Of a stretch of 64,000 nucleotides of DNA, positions 34,395-47,379 are shown piece by piece (within the stretch, counting starts at the first letter, position 1; every line of letters begins with the position of its first letter). This stretch comes from Microbacterium stercoris (lineage in GTDB: Bacteria > Actinomycetota > Actinomycetes > Actinomycetales > Microbacteriaceae), in contig NZ_JAGFOA010000003.1 in assembly GCF_017592545.1 (NCBI RefSeq), positions 5,904 through 69,903 of the forward strand, given 5' to 3'. The position numbers were made by a program, and so were the translations under genes. The notes under the pieces were generated by a model. That model made no database searches, had not been told where the DNA came from, and saw only the letters and a program-made list of their open reading frames with translations.

Positions 34395-34430
34395 AACCGG
34401 ATCCGAGAACTATCGTTCTCGGATCCGGTT
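34395..34430. promoter_or_regulatory. 36-bp perfect palindrome containing TetR operator O1
   Basis: Two 16-nt arms (AACCGGATCCGAGAAC and its complement) flank TATC. The core GAGAAC-TATC-GTTCTC (34405-34420) matches the two sites at 35309-35358. It lies upstream of tetR and downstream of the hydrolase, so it may also act as a terminator for the latter. Confidence 0.75.
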
Positions 34431-34442
34431 GCGAATCGGGGT

Positions 34443-36627
<2,185 letters not shown>

Positions 36628-36686
36628 CGCCGGATACATCGTGCGGCGGATGCGTGGTGTCGGAGGCGGCGCATACGGTGAGACGG

Positions 36687-37910
36687 ATGGATGAGAGCAC
36701 GCCCCGCCGCTGGATCGACCAGCTCCAGCCCCTGATCCGGCCCGTCAGCCAGACGCAGTGGGCGATCGACAGCGTGGCCGGGCTGCTGTTCCTGGCCGGA
36801 TCGGGCCTGTTCCTCTTCCGCACGCTCGACGGCCCGGCAGACGTCATCCTCACGGGCATCACGATCCTGCTGATGGCGGCGGCGCTGATGACGAGCCGCG
36901 TGAGCCCGCCCATCGCCTTGACGACGGCCTGGGTCGGCGCGCTGTTCCAGATGGCCACGGGCCAGTCGCCCATGTTCGCGAACACGGCGATCTTCGTGGT
37001 GCTGTTCGCGACGGCGGCCTATGGCTCGCGTCTCGTGTACTGGGCGGGCTTCGTCTCGACGGCGCTGGGCGCCGTCGCGATCACGCTGTATCTCGCGGCG
37101 CCGTATTACGGCGTCACGCTGCGCGACGGCGTGCTCAACGCGCTGCTGTCGTTCTTCGCGGCGCTGTTCGCTCTCGCGCTGTCGTGGACGGCCGGCGCGC
37201 TGTTCCGCTCGGTCGTGCGGGGGCGGCAGGTGCGCATCGCGCAGCGCGCCGCCGAGGCACGCGCCGCCACCGAGGAGGAGCGCGGCCGCATCGCGCGCGA
37301 CATGCACGACGTGGTGGCGCACTCGCTCGCGGTGGTGATCGCGCAGGCGGATGGCGCCCGCTACGCCGCCGCGGCCGATCCGGAGGCCGCGACGCGAGCC
37401 CTCACCACCATCAGTCAGACCTCGCGCGCGGCCCTGTCCGACGTGCGCCTGCTGCTGACGCAGCTGCGCCACAGCCAGTTCGGTGAGAGCCAGCAGGTCG
37501 GTCCCCAGCCGAGCCTCGCCGACCTCGAGCAGCTGTACGCGCAGGTGCGCGCGGCGGGAGTCGACCTGCGCGTCGACGTCGACCCCGCGCCCGTGGGCAC
37601 GCCGCCGACGACCGTGCAGCTTGCGGTCTACCGCATCCTGCAGGAGGGCCTCACCAACACGCTGCGCCACGGAGACGGCGGCCCCGTCGATGTCGGCCTG
37701 TCCTGGCTGCCGGATCGGGTGGGCCTCGAGATCCGCAACGGCATCCGCGCCGACGGGCGCCCCTCGGACGGGGGCGGGCACGGGCTCATCGGCATGCGCG
37801 AGCGCGCGCAGCTGGTGGGCGGTCAGCTGCTCGCGGCCCCCGAGGGCGGCACGTTCGTGGTGCGGGCGACCCTGCCCATCCAGGCTGGGGATGACAGGAT
37901 CGACGGATGA
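36687..37910 (+). CDS. sensor histidine kinase (HisKA_3 type)
   Basis: The 407-residue kinase has four to five N-terminal membrane segments (about 25-175), a HisKA_3 dimerisation domain with phospho-acceptor in RDMHDVVAHSLAV, and a HATPase_c domain with GLTNTLRHG and GGGHGLIGMRERA. It is a NarL-system kinase of the DesK/LiaS sort; the signal is unknown. TACGGT ends 7 nt before the ATG at 36687 (leaderless). Its stop overlaps the response regulator start by 4 nt. Confidence 0.92.
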   Translation: MDESTPRRWIDQLQPLIRPVSQTQWAIDSVAGLLFLAGSGLFLFRTLDGPADVILTGITILLMAAALMTSRVSPPIALTTAWVGALFQMATGQSPMFANTAIFVVLFATAAYGSRLVYWAGFVSTALGAVAITLYLAAPYYGVTLRDGVLNALLSFFAALFALALSWTAGALFRSVVRGRQVRIAQRAAEARAATEEERGRIARDMHDVVAHSLAVVIAQADGARYAAAADPEAATRALTTISQTSRAALSDVRLLLTQLRHSQFGESQQVGPQPSLADLEQLYAQVRAAGVDLRVDVDPAPVGTPPTTVQLAVYRILQEGLTNTLRHGDGGPVDVGLSWLPDRVGLEIRNGIRADGRPSDGGGHGLIGMRERAQLVGGQLLAAPEGGTFVVRATLPIQAGDDRIDG

Positions 37911-38542
37911 TCCGCGTCGCGCTGGTGGACGACCAGGCCCTCTTCCGAGCGGGCATCCGCATGCTGGTGGCATCCCAGCCCGACCTCGAGGTCGTGGGGG
38001 AGGCGGGCGACGGGCGGGAGGCTCTCGCGCTCGTTGCACAGGCCCGACCGGACGTGGTGCTGATGGACATCCGGATGCCCGTGATGGACGGCCTCGCGGC
38101 GACCGCCGAGATCCTGCAGCAGCCGGATCCGCCGAAGATCGTGATGCTCACCACCTTCGACCTCGACGAGGCGGCCGCGCGGGCGATCCGGCAGGGCGCA
38201 TCCGGGTTCCTGCTGAAGGACGCGGATCCGGAGTTCCTGCTCGCCGCGATCCGCACCGTGCACGCGGGCTCGTCGGTCATCGCGGCGGCGGCGACGCGCG
38301 ACCTGTTCGCGCACTTCGCCGAGGCCCCGCAGCCCGTGCCGGCGTCGTACGGCGACCTCACCGAGCGCGAGCGCGAGATCTTCGCCCTCGCCGCTCGCGG
38401 CCTCAGCAATGCCGAGATCGCCGCGCGGGAGTTCCTCTCCGAGGCGACGGTGAAGACCCACATCAGCCGGATCCTGACGAAGCTCGCGCTGCGCGACCGC
38501 GTGCAGCTGGTCGTCTTCGCCTTCGAGCACGGACTGGCCTAG
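37907..38542 (+). CDS. NarL/LuxR-type response regulator
   Basis: The 211-residue regulator has a receiver domain (VALVDDQALFRAGIRML, phospho-acceptor Asp in VVLMDIRMP, Lys in FLLKDADP) and a C-terminal LuxR HTH (LTEREREIFALAARGLSNAE). It is translated together with the histidine kinase through an ATGA overlap. Targets are unknown; no transporter is in the same transcript. Confidence 0.93.
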   Translation: MIRVALVDDQALFRAGIRMLVASQPDLEVVGEAGDGREALALVAQARPDVVLMDIRMPVMDGLAATAEILQQPDPPKIVMLTTFDLDEAAARAIRQGASGFLLKDADPEFLLAAIRTVHAGSSVIAAAATRDLFAHFAEAPQPVPASYGDLTEREREIFALAARGLSNAEIAAREFLSEATVKTHISRILTKLALRDRVQLVVFAFEHGLA

Positions 38543-38559
38543 GCCTCACGCGCGCTCGG

Positions 38560-38742
38560 GGCGTCTCGACTCGCTTCGCTCGCTCGACGAACGGGGGGTG
38601 AGGGCACATGGCGCGCGCTGGGGGCGTCTGGACGCGCTTCGCTCGCTCGACGAGCGAGGGGTGAGGGCAGCATCGCGCGCGGCGGGGGCACATGGCGCGC
38701 GCGGGGGCGTCTCGACTCGCTTCGCTCGCTCGACGAACGAGG
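38560..38742. repeat. family A repeats, three copies
   Basis: GCGTCTCGACTCGCTTCGCT and its continuation occur at 38560-38593, 38624-38660 (with CTGGACGCG variants) and 38706-38742, all in one orientation, alternating with family E units. They lie between the convergent response-regulator and LysR genes. No gene is seen in 38543-38875. Confidence 0.85.
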
Positions 38743-38835
38743 GGCGGGGGCACATCGCGCGCCGCGGGGGCACATCGCGCGCGCCGGGGCACATCCTGTG
38801 GGGTACGCCCCCGCGGCGAGGATGTGCCCTCGCGG
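38602..38835. repeat. family E repeats, GGGGGCACATSGCGCGC, six direct copies and one inverted
   Basis: Copies lie at about 38602, 38664, 38684, 38746, 38766 and 38786, with an inverted copy at 38818-38835. The last direct copy (GGGCACATCC) and the inverted copy (GGATGTGCCC) form a perfect 10-bp stem that may terminate the response-regulator transcript. Confidence 0.75.
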
Positions 38836-38875
38836 CCCCGCGGCCTCCGCCCGCCGCCTCAACCCGCGCGGCGGC

Positions 38876-39769
38876 TCAGGATGCCGCGCGCAGGGCCTCC
38901 ACCAGGGCCGCCACCGCGGGTGACGCCGCCATCGTGCGGCGGTGCAGCGCGAGCACCTCGCGGGTGGGCTCGGGGTCGTGGGTGGGCACGGCGATCAGGT
39001 CGTCGCCCAGCGGCGCTCGCCCGAGGCGGGGCACGAGCGCGATGCCGAGGCCCGCGCGCACGAGCGCGAGGTGGCTGTCGAACTCGGTCGAGACGTGCGC
39101 GATGCGCGGACGACGCCCGGTTCCGTCGTGCATTCGGCCGAGCCACTGGCGGCAGATGGTGCCCTCGGGCGTGGCGATCCAGCCCTCGTCGAGCAGGTCG
39201 CGAGGTGTCACGGCCTCCCGGCCGGCCAGGGGGTGCGAGCGGTGCACGATCACGTCGGCGACGTCGCGCGCGATCGGCACGGCCACCACGTGATCCGGGA
39301 TCTCCAGGGGCACGTCGCCCCAGGAGTGCGCGATGCCCACGTCGATGTGCCCCGCGGCGACGAGGTCGATCGAGTCCCAGGGCTCCTTCTCCGTCAGCAC
39401 GATCTCCAGGTGGGGGTGCGCATCGTGGAGCGCCCGGATCACGGGTGCCACGAGTCCGCGCGTGGCCGTCGAGAACGCCGAGAGCCGGATGCGCCCCGCC
39501 ACTGCATCGGCCTGCCGCCGCACGCTCGCCTCGATCTGCTCGAGGTCGGCGAGCAGGCGCGCGCCCTCGTCGACGAGGTGGCGGCCGTGGCCGGTGAGCA
39601 TCACACCGCGCCCGATGCGCTCGAGCAGCGGCACACCCGTCTGTCGCTCGAGGCGCTTGATCTGCTGCGACACCGCGCTCGGGGTGAAGCCGAGCTCGGC
39701 GGCTGCGGCCCCGACGCCGCCGTGCGCGTCGATCGCCCGCAGAGCGACGAGGGCATCAAGATCGATCAT
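38876..39769 (-). CDS. LysR family transcriptional regulator
   Basis: The 297-residue regulator begins MIDLDALVALRAIDAHGGVG and has the LysR winged HTH (AAAELGFTPSAVSQQIKRLE) and a full effector-binding domain. TAGCAT ends 6 nt before the ATG at 39769 (leaderless). It is divergent from the EamA transporter, which it probably controls through the palindrome CGAACGTTCG at 39796-39805. Confidence 0.92.
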   Translation of the reverse strand: MIDLDALVALRAIDAHGGVGAAAAELGFTPSAVSQQIKRLERQTGVPLLERIGRGVMLTGHGRHLVDEGARLLADLEQIEASVRRQADAVAGRIRLSAFSTATRGLVAPVIRALHDAHPHLEIVLTEKEPWDSIDLVAAGHIDVGIAHSWGDVPLEIPDHVVAVPIARDVADVIVHRSHPLAGREAVTPRDLLDEGWIATPEGTICRQWLGRMHDGTGRRPRIAHVSTEFDSHLALVRAGLGIALVPRLGRAPLGDDLIAVPTHDPEPTREVLALHRRTMAASPAVAALVEALRAAS

Positions 39770-39795
39770 GCAGCGATGCTACGCGGTCATGTAAA

Positions 39796-39822
39796 CGAAC
39801 GTTCGCTAGTGCTTCACGAACG
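39796..39822. promoter_or_regulatory. LysR/EamA intergenic palindrome
   Basis: CGAACGTTCG (39796-39805) is a perfect palindrome, with a third CGAACG half-site at 39817-39822. It lies in the 72-bp divergent promoter region and is the likely LysR binding site. Confidence 0.5.
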
Positions 39823-39841
39823 GGCCGCGCAGGCTGGAGCC

Positions 39842-40801
39842 ATGAACCGCCGTGACGCCCTCCTCGCCGCCCTGGTTGCCCTCCTCTGGGGGGTGAACTT
39901 CGTCGCGATCGACCTCGGGATGGGCGACATGCCGCCGCTGCTCTTCCTGGCCGTGCGATTCGCGGCGGTGGTGCTGATCGCGATCTGGTTCGTCCCGCGC
40001 CCGCGGGTGTCGTGGACGAAGCTCGTGGGCGTCGGCGCGTTTATGTCGCTCGGCCAGTTCGGCTTCCTCTACGCCTCGATGGCGCTGGGCATGCCGCCCG
40101 GTCTCGCGTCGCTCGTCCTGCAGGCGCAGGTCGTGCTGACGATCCTCATCGCCGCGGGGGTGCTGCGCGAGCGTCCGACCCCGGCGCAGATCGCGGGGGT
40201 GGTGCTCGGCTCGGTCGGCCTGGCGGTCGTCGGCGTCGGACGCGGCGGGCACGTGCCCCTCATCGCGCTGCTGCTGTGCCTCGCGGGCGCCCTGTCGTGG
40301 GCGATCGGAAACGTCATCGCGCGCGCCGCCAAGGCGCCCGGCGGCCTCGGCATGACCGTGTGGTCGGGGCTGGTGGTGCCCGTGCCGGCGCTCGCTCTCG
40401 CGCTGCTCATCGATGGTCCGGATCGGGTGTGGCTCGGCATCGCGCACTTCGGCTGGGCAGCCGCCCTGTCGACCGTGTACACCGTGATCGGTGCGACGCT
40501 CGTCGGCTACGGCATCTACAACGGGCTGCTCGCCCGCAACCCGGCCTCGGCGGTCGCACCGTGGATCCTGCTGGTTCCCGTGGTGGGGATCGCGAGCGCG
40601 TGGCTCGTGCGCGGTGAGGTGCCCACCCCGGGCGAGCTCGCCGGCGGCGCGCTGCTGGTGGCGGGGGTGATCGTGGCGACCGGGGTCATCCGCGTGCGCA
40701 GGCCCGGCACGTTCCGGATCGCGCGCGCCCGCTCGGCGAGCGAGGGCGGTGAACCCGGCGTGACGCCCGACGAGCCCGTGCGCCGAGACGCCCGCGCATA
40801 G
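39842..40801 (+). CDS. EamA/DMT family transporter
   Basis: The 319-residue protein has ten membrane segments in two EamA repeats (ALLWGVNFVAIDLGMGDMPP and LAGALSWAIGNVIARAAK) and a short charged tail. Such proteins export amino acids or metabolites across the cytoplasmic membrane; the divergent LysR suggests inducible export. CAGGCT ends 6 nt before the ATG (leaderless). It ends just before a strong terminator. Confidence 0.9.
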   Translation: MNRRDALLAALVALLWGVNFVAIDLGMGDMPPLLFLAVRFAAVVLIAIWFVPRPRVSWTKLVGVGAFMSLGQFGFLYASMALGMPPGLASLVLQAQVVLTILIAAGVLRERPTPAQIAGVVLGSVGLAVVGVGRGGHVPLIALLLCLAGALSWAIGNVIARAAKAPGGLGMTVWSGLVVPVPALALALLIDGPDRVWLGIAHFGWAAALSTVYTVIGATLVGYGIYNGLLARNPASAVAPWILLVPVVGIASAWLVRGEVPTPGELAGGALLVAGVIVATGVIRVRRPGTFRIARARSASEGGEPGVTPDEPVRRDARA

Positions 40802-40802
40802 C

Positions 40803-40838
40803 GAAGGGGCCGGGCTCCGTACGGAACCCGGCCCCTTC
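40803..40838. terminator. bidirectional terminator, EamA / katG
   Basis: GAAGGGGCCGGG and CCCGGCCCCTTC make a perfect 12-bp stem with an inner TCCG/CGGA stem, between convergent genes ending at 40801 and 40848. Confidence 0.85.
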
Positions 40839-40847
40839 AGATGAGGC

Positions 40848-43163
<2,316 letters not shown>

Positions 43164-43610
43164 TCAGGCGGCGGCGGGCTGGCAGTCGGCGCACAGCCCC
43201 CAGTAGACGACCTCGGCCTCGTCGATCGTGAAGCCGTGGCCGTCGGTCGGCGTCATGCAGGGCGGCGGTGCGCCGTGCTCGCAGGCCACGTCGACGACGC
43301 GGCCGCACGAGCGGCAGACGAGGTGGTGATGGTTGTCGCCCACGCGGGACTCGTAGAGGGCGACGGATCCGCTCGGCTGGATGCGGCGGATGATGCCCGC
43401 CTGCGTGAGCGCCGAGAGCGAGTCGTAGACGGCCTGGTGCGACACCGACGGCAGCGTCTCGCGCACGGCGCGGATCACCGTCTCGGTGTCGGCATGGGCG
43501 TTGCCGCGCACGGCCGCGAGGGTGGCGATCCGGGGGCCCGTGACACGCAGGTCAGCGGAGCGCAGCACCTGCTCGGCACCGGCGCGGTGCTCGTCGTGTT
43601 CGTGGCTCAC
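43164..43610 (-). CDS. furA: Fur family regulator (FurA/CatR/PerR-like)
   Basis: The 148-residue metalloregulator has the winged helix (TGPRIATLAAVRGNAHAD, SVSHQAVYDSLSALT), the metal-binding HHHLVCRSCGRVVDVACEH and a second Cys pair CADCQ at the C-terminus. Its position before katG identifies it as the peroxide-sensing type. I chose the GTG at 43610 (VSHEHDEH); the frame is open far upstream but overlaps the divergent ABC gene. A TGAATGATTCA operator lies 25 nt upstream. Confidence 0.9.
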   Translation of the reverse strand: MSHEHDEHRAGAEQVLRSADLRVTGPRIATLAAVRGNAHADTETVIRAVRETLPSVSHQAVYDSLSALTQAGIIRRIQPSGSVALYESRVGDNHHHLVCRSCGRVVDVACEHGAPPPCMTPTDGHGFTIDEAEVVYWGLCADCQPAAA

Positions 43611-43634
43611 AGGGGGATCCGATCCGAGAAGAAC

Positions 43635-43645
43635 TGAATGATTCA
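43635..43645. promoter_or_regulatory. Fur/CatR-type operator
   Basis: TGAATGATTCA is a palindrome around one base in an AT-rich patch just upstream of the fur gene. It resembles the AT-rich inverted sites bound by FurA/CatR regulators, so autoregulation is likely. Confidence 0.65.
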
Positions 43646-43760
43646 AAACTAGCCGAGACGCCTGACAACCGCCAGTGGACGCGCGGATCATTCTTGCGAT
43701 GTACACGGATGAGCCGTCCGGGCGATCCGGTGGACGGGTGCCGATCCGTACGTTCGAAGC

Positions 43761-44534
43761 ATGGAGATCACGACCACCGACATGGGGCTCGCCGCCCGCG
43801 TGCAGAGCCTGACCAAGACCTACGGATCGGGCGACGGATCCGTCCGGGCGCTCGACGACGTCACCGTCGGCATCCGACGTGGCCAGTTCACCGCGATCAT
43901 GGGCCCGAGCGGATCGGGCAAGTCGACGCTGATGCACATCATGGCGGGCCTCGACGCCCCCACCAGCGGTCGCGCCTGGATCGGCGACACCGACATCACG
44001 GGCCTCGGCGACACCGAGCTGACCCTGCTGCGCCGCCGCCGCGTGGGCTTCGTCTTCCAGGCGTTCAACCTGGTGCCCACACTCGACGTGCGCGGCAACA
44101 TCCTGCTGCCGTTCGACCTCGACGGTCGCACCCCCAACGCGCAGGAGCGCGCCCGCATCGACGGGCTCATCGACTCGCTGGGCCTCGGCCCGCGCCTCGG
44201 CCACCGCCCGCACCAGCTGTCGGGCGGACAGCAGCAGCGCGTCGCGATCGCCCGCGCGCTCGCCACGGCCCCCGACCTCGTCTTCGCCGATGAGCCCACC
44301 GGCAACCTCGACTCCCGCACGGGCCGCGAGGTGCTCGCGCTGCTCGCGACCGCGAGCCAGGAGCACGGGCAGTCGATCGCCATGGTCACCCACGACCCCA
44401 TCGCCGCCAGCCACGCCGACCGTGTGCTGTTCCTCGCCGACGGCCGCATCGCGGCCGACAAGCCGCGTCAGACCGCCGAGCAGATCTCGGCGCACATGCT
44501 GGCCGGCGAGCAGGCCGAGGCGGTGTCGGCATGA
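43761..44534 (+). CDS. ABC transporter ATP-binding protein (MacB/LolD type)
   Basis: The 257-residue ATPase has Walker A GPSGSGKSTLMHIMAGLD, Q-loop FVFQAFNLVPTLDVR, signature LSGGQQQRVAIARAL and Walker B LVFADEPTGNLDS. TACGTT ends 6 nt before the ATG (leaderless). The FtsX-type permease follows with an ATGA overlap. This class often exports peptides or extracts lipids/antibiotics from the membrane. Confidence 0.93.
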   Translation: MEITTTDMGLAARVQSLTKTYGSGDGSVRALDDVTVGIRRGQFTAIMGPSGSGKSTLMHIMAGLDAPTSGRAWIGDTDITGLGDTELTLLRRRRVGFVFQAFNLVPTLDVRGNILLPFDLDGRTPNAQERARIDGLIDSLGLGPRLGHRPHQLSGGQQQRVAIARALATAPDLVFADEPTGNLDSRTGREVLALLATASQEHGQSIAMVTHDPIAASHADRVLFLADGRIAADKPRQTAEQISAHMLAGEQAEAVSA

Positions 44535-46045
44535 TGAGTCGCGAAGCCACCGACGTGAGCGAGGAGGCACCGGCGACCCCGTCGGCATCCGCGCTCGCCG
44601 CCGTGGTGCCCGAGACCTCCGGCACCGCTCCCTGGATCCACCGCCTCGCCTTCCTGCGTGAGCGCGGCATGGGCGCCTCGATCCTCGTCGCCGCGCTCTC
44701 GAGCGCGTTCGGCGTGCTGCTGCTCAGCGCGACCGGCTTCATCGGCGCGATGATCGCGGCCGATCCGTACATCGGCGACTCGGGACTCGCGCTCGCAGTC
44801 ATCGCGATCCTCGGTGTGATCCTGCTCGCCCTCGCCCTGTACGTGGCCGCGATCGTGACGGCGAACACGTTCTCCACGATCGTCGCCGGCCGCACCCGCC
44901 GCATCGCCCTCATGCGCCTCATCGGCGCGACTGCGCGCTCGCAGCGCAGCGAGGTGGCGTCGCAGGGACTGGTGGTCGGCACGATCGGCGCCGTGCTGGG
45001 CCTCGGCTTCGGCATGCTGGTCGCGGCGATCGGCATCGCGGTCGCGGCGCGTTTCGTCGGCGACGTGCCCTACGACGTCGCGCAGGCGCAGCTGCTCATC
45101 CCGGCGGCGGTCGTTGTGCTCACCACGTGGGGCGCGGCCTGGGCGGGATCCCGCCGGGTGCTGTCGGTCACGCCCCTCCAGGCTCTGGGCGGATCCGTCG
45201 AGCGCGCGCACGACGAGTTCGCGCGCCCCCGTCGCAGCGTCACCGCGCTCGTCCTCATCGGCATCGGAGCGGCCCTGCTGGGTCTCGGCGCGTTCGTCGG
45301 CATGCTCTCGCCGATGGGTGTGGCCCCCGCGTTCCTCGGCGGCCTCGTCTCGTTCACGGGTCTGGTGCTCGGGGCGACCGCGATCATGCCGCCGCTGCTG
45401 CGGCTGACGGGCCGGATGTTCGGGCGCAGCGCGGTCGCGCGGCTCGCCGCCGAGAACGCCCTGCGCTATCCCGAGCGGTCGAGCCGTATGGCGATCGGCG
45501 TCGTCATCGGCGTCACCCTCGTGACGATGTTCGCGGTCGCCGCCGAGACGGCTCAGGTCGTGATGATCCGCAGCGCCGAGCTGTCCGGATACCCGCAGGA
45601 CCGCCTGGAGGTGCTCGACCAGTTCGCCGCCGTGATGATGGTGCTCGTCGGCGTCTCCGCGGTGATCGCCGCCGTCGGCCTCATCAACCTGCTCACGATC
45701 GGTGTGGTGCAGCGTCGCCGCGAGCTCGGCCTGCTGCGCTCGCTGGGGCTGTCGAACCAGCAGATCCGCCGCATGGTGCTGCTCGAGGCGGTGCACATCA
45801 CGCTGACCGCGCTGGTGTTCGGACTGATCCTGGGCGTCGCCTACGGCTGGGCCGGCGCGCAGTCGGTGCTCGGCTCGGTGCCGACGAACCTCGGCATCTC
45901 GTCGTTCATCGTGGTGCCGGCGGTGCCGTGGCTCACCGTCGCGGGCATCGTCGTGGCCGCCACGGTGCTCACCCTCGCGGCCGCGGTCACGCCCACGCGT
46001 CTGGCGACGCGCGTGGCGCCCGTCGAGGCGCTCGCCGGGGAGTGA
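44531..46045 (+). CDS. FtsX-like ABC transporter permease
   Basis: The 504-residue permease has a short N-terminal tail and two FtsX repeats. Each has membrane spans around a loop, with IVAGRTRRIALMRLIGATARS and VQRRRELGLLRSLGLSNQQI as the cytoplasmic coupling segments. It pairs with the ATPase just upstream. No periplasmic adaptor (MacA) is present. It ends 6 nt before the 25-bp hairpin at 46051. Confidence 0.9.
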   Translation: MMSREATDVSEEAPATPSASALAAVVPETSGTAPWIHRLAFLRERGMGASILVAALSSAFGVLLLSATGFIGAMIAADPYIGDSGLALAVIAILGVILLALALYVAAIVTANTFSTIVAGRTRRIALMRLIGATARSQRSEVASQGLVVGTIGAVLGLGFGMLVAAIGIAVAARFVGDVPYDVAQAQLLIPAAVVVLTTWGAAWAGSRRVLSVTPLQALGGSVERAHDEFARPRRSVTALVLIGIGAALLGLGAFVGMLSPMGVAPAFLGGLVSFTGLVLGATAIMPPLLRLTGRMFGRSAVARLAAENALRYPERSSRMAIGVVIGVTLVTMFAVAAETAQVVMIRSAELSGYPQDRLEVLDQFAAVMMVLVGVSAVIAAVGLINLLTIGVVQRRRELGLLRSLGLSNQQIRRMVLLEAVHITLTALVFGLILGVAYGWAGAQSVLGSVPTNLGISSFIVVPAVPWLTVAGIVVAATVLTLAAAVTPTRLATRVAPVEALAGE

Positions 46046-46050
46046 CACCG

Positions 46051-46114
46051 ACCCTGGTGGTCAGGAAGCGCCGTGCGGCTGTCGGGGCCCACGGCGTTTC
46101 CTGACCACCAGGGT
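46051..46114. terminator. 25-bp stem hairpin between convergent genes
   Basis: The arms 46051-46075 (ACCCTGGTGGTCAGGAAGCG and on) and 46090-46114 are complementary over 25 bp with one mismatch, around a 14-nt loop. This is much longer than other terminators here and looks like the remnant of an inverted-repeat element used as a two-way terminator. Confidence 0.75.
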
Positions 46115-46126
46115 CTTTCGCTGGGC

Positions 46127-46621
46127 CTAGCCCCGCACCATCCGGCGCTCGTGAAGGTAGACGCCGCCGTGACGCTCCTCCTTGATGGTTCCGTCGAAGG
46201 CGAAGCCGATCTTCTCGTAGAAGCGGATCGCGCGGGCGTTTCCGTCGAGCACCCACAGGAAGGCCGGCTCGTCGCTCAGCGCGGCGTCCGCGAGAAGCGC
46301 GCCCGCGCCGGATCCGTGGCGGTTCGGATGCACGTACAGCGCCCAGAGCTCGAGCGGATGCGGCGCGTCGTCGCCGCGAGCGGGGCCGGAGGAGGCGAAG
46401 CCGATGAGCTTCTTCCCCTCGAGCGCGACCCAGGTGCGTCCGGGATTGCGGGGATCCTCCAGCGTTGTGCGCCAGCGCGCCGCGCGGGCCACGATGTCGA
46501 GCGAGTCGAGCACGGCCTGAGGGATCAGCTTCTCGTACGCGATCTGCCACGTTCGCACGTGCACCTCGCCCAGCCCGGGAGCGTCATCCGGCTCCGCTCG
46601 CCGGATCAGGATGCCCGCCAT
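46127..46621 (-). CDS. GNAT family N-acetyltransferase
   Basis: The 164-residue acetyltransferase has LIRRAEPDDAPGLGEVHVRTW at the start, the acetyl-CoA loop NRHGSGAGALLADAAL and the C-terminal NARAIRFYEKIGFAFDG. Substrate is unknown. The ATG at 46621 overlaps the upstream gene's TGA by one base (TGATG), so the two are co-translated. It is convergent with the FtsX gene. Confidence 0.88.
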   Translation of the reverse strand: MAGILIRRAEPDDAPGLGEVHVRTWQIAYEKLIPQAVLDSLDIVARAARWRTTLEDPRNPGRTWVALEGKKLIGFASSGPARGDDAPHPLELWALYVHPNRHGSGAGALLADAALSDEPAFLWVLDGNARAIRFYEKIGFAFDGTIKEERHGGVYLHERRMVRG

Positions 46622-47133
46622 CAGGCGCCCACCGCGTCGGCGTGCAGCGGCTGCGGGTCGAACGCCCAGGTGGGCGCGAGGCTCTTGAGGCGGGCGGCGC
46701 GCCACTGCCACATGGCCCACAGCGGCGCCCACAGCGCCGGCGCCCAGCCGCCGCCGATCACCAGCCGCTCGCGCCACAGCGTGCGCGACGGATCGCCGGG
46801 CAGCGGGCAGACGGCCATCTGGTGGTCCCAGACGTCGAGGCTCGCGAGCGGGCCCGTGAGGGGGATGCCCGAGTCGCGCAGGATCCGCACATCGCCGTTG
46901 GTGTCGGTCTTGCGTCGGTCGTGCACGGAGATCAGATGCGAGCCCACCCCCACGCCGAGCGTGCTGTAGCGCACGGGCACGTCGTCTCCGTCGGCCACCG
47001 TGGGCACGGGCGCCGCCAGCGCCTCGACGCGCAGCAGCGGCCCGTACAGCTCGGCGAGCGCGGCCTGCGAGTGCAGGGCGCGCCACGCGGCGTCGGCGTC
47101 GATGTCGAGCACGAGCTTCAGCAGGATGCGCAT
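46621..47133 (-). CDS. SRPBCC-like hypothetical protein
   Basis: The 170-residue protein begins MRILLKLVLDIDADAAWRAL and shows the alternating strand pattern and WRERLVIGGGWAPALWAPLW, loosely like a START/SRPBCC fold with a partly hydrophobic C-terminal stretch. I am unsure of the family. CAGAGT ends 7 nt before the ATG (possible leaderless start). It is coupled to the GNAT gene downstream and faces the CTAG palindrome cluster upstream. Confidence 0.65.
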   Translation of the reverse strand: MRILLKLVLDIDADAAWRALHSQAALAELYGPLLRVEALAAPVPTVADGDDVPVRYSTLGVGVGSHLISVHDRRKTDTNGDVRILRDSGIPLTGPLASLDVWDHQMAVCPLPGDPSRTLWRERLVIGGGWAPALWAPLWAMWQWRAARLKSLAPTWAFDPQPLHADAVGA

Positions 47134-47193
47134 GGCTCCGACTCTGCCAGCGCCCGCCCGCGATGTCAGCCCCGGGTGGCCACCTGCCTGGCC

Positions 47194-47260
47194 GTTGACT
47201 AGTCCCGCGCGGGACTACTAGTCCAGGCGGGACTAGTAATGCCGCGGAGGACTAGTCAAC
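47194..47260. promoter_or_regulatory. nested CTAG-containing palindromes in a divergent promoter region
   Basis: Arms GTTGACTAGTCC (47194-47205) and GGACTAGTCAAC (47249-47260) are exact complements. Inside lie the 18-bp palindrome TAGTCCCGCGCGGGACTA (47200-47217) and GGACTACTAGTCC (47212-47224). The tetramer CTAG, rare in such genomes, occurs four times in 67 bp. This looks like an operator array or a cruciform-forming site; no regulator gene is adjacent. Confidence 0.7.
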
Positions 47261-47379
47261 GCCCGGCGGCGACCCCGCGCGACCTGGCACCGCCCTCGGC
47301 GGCGACCCCGCGTGGCCTTGCGTGACGCCGAACGTCTCGCGGGGCCGGGCGCCGCGCCGTGCCGAATTACGCTGAGCAC

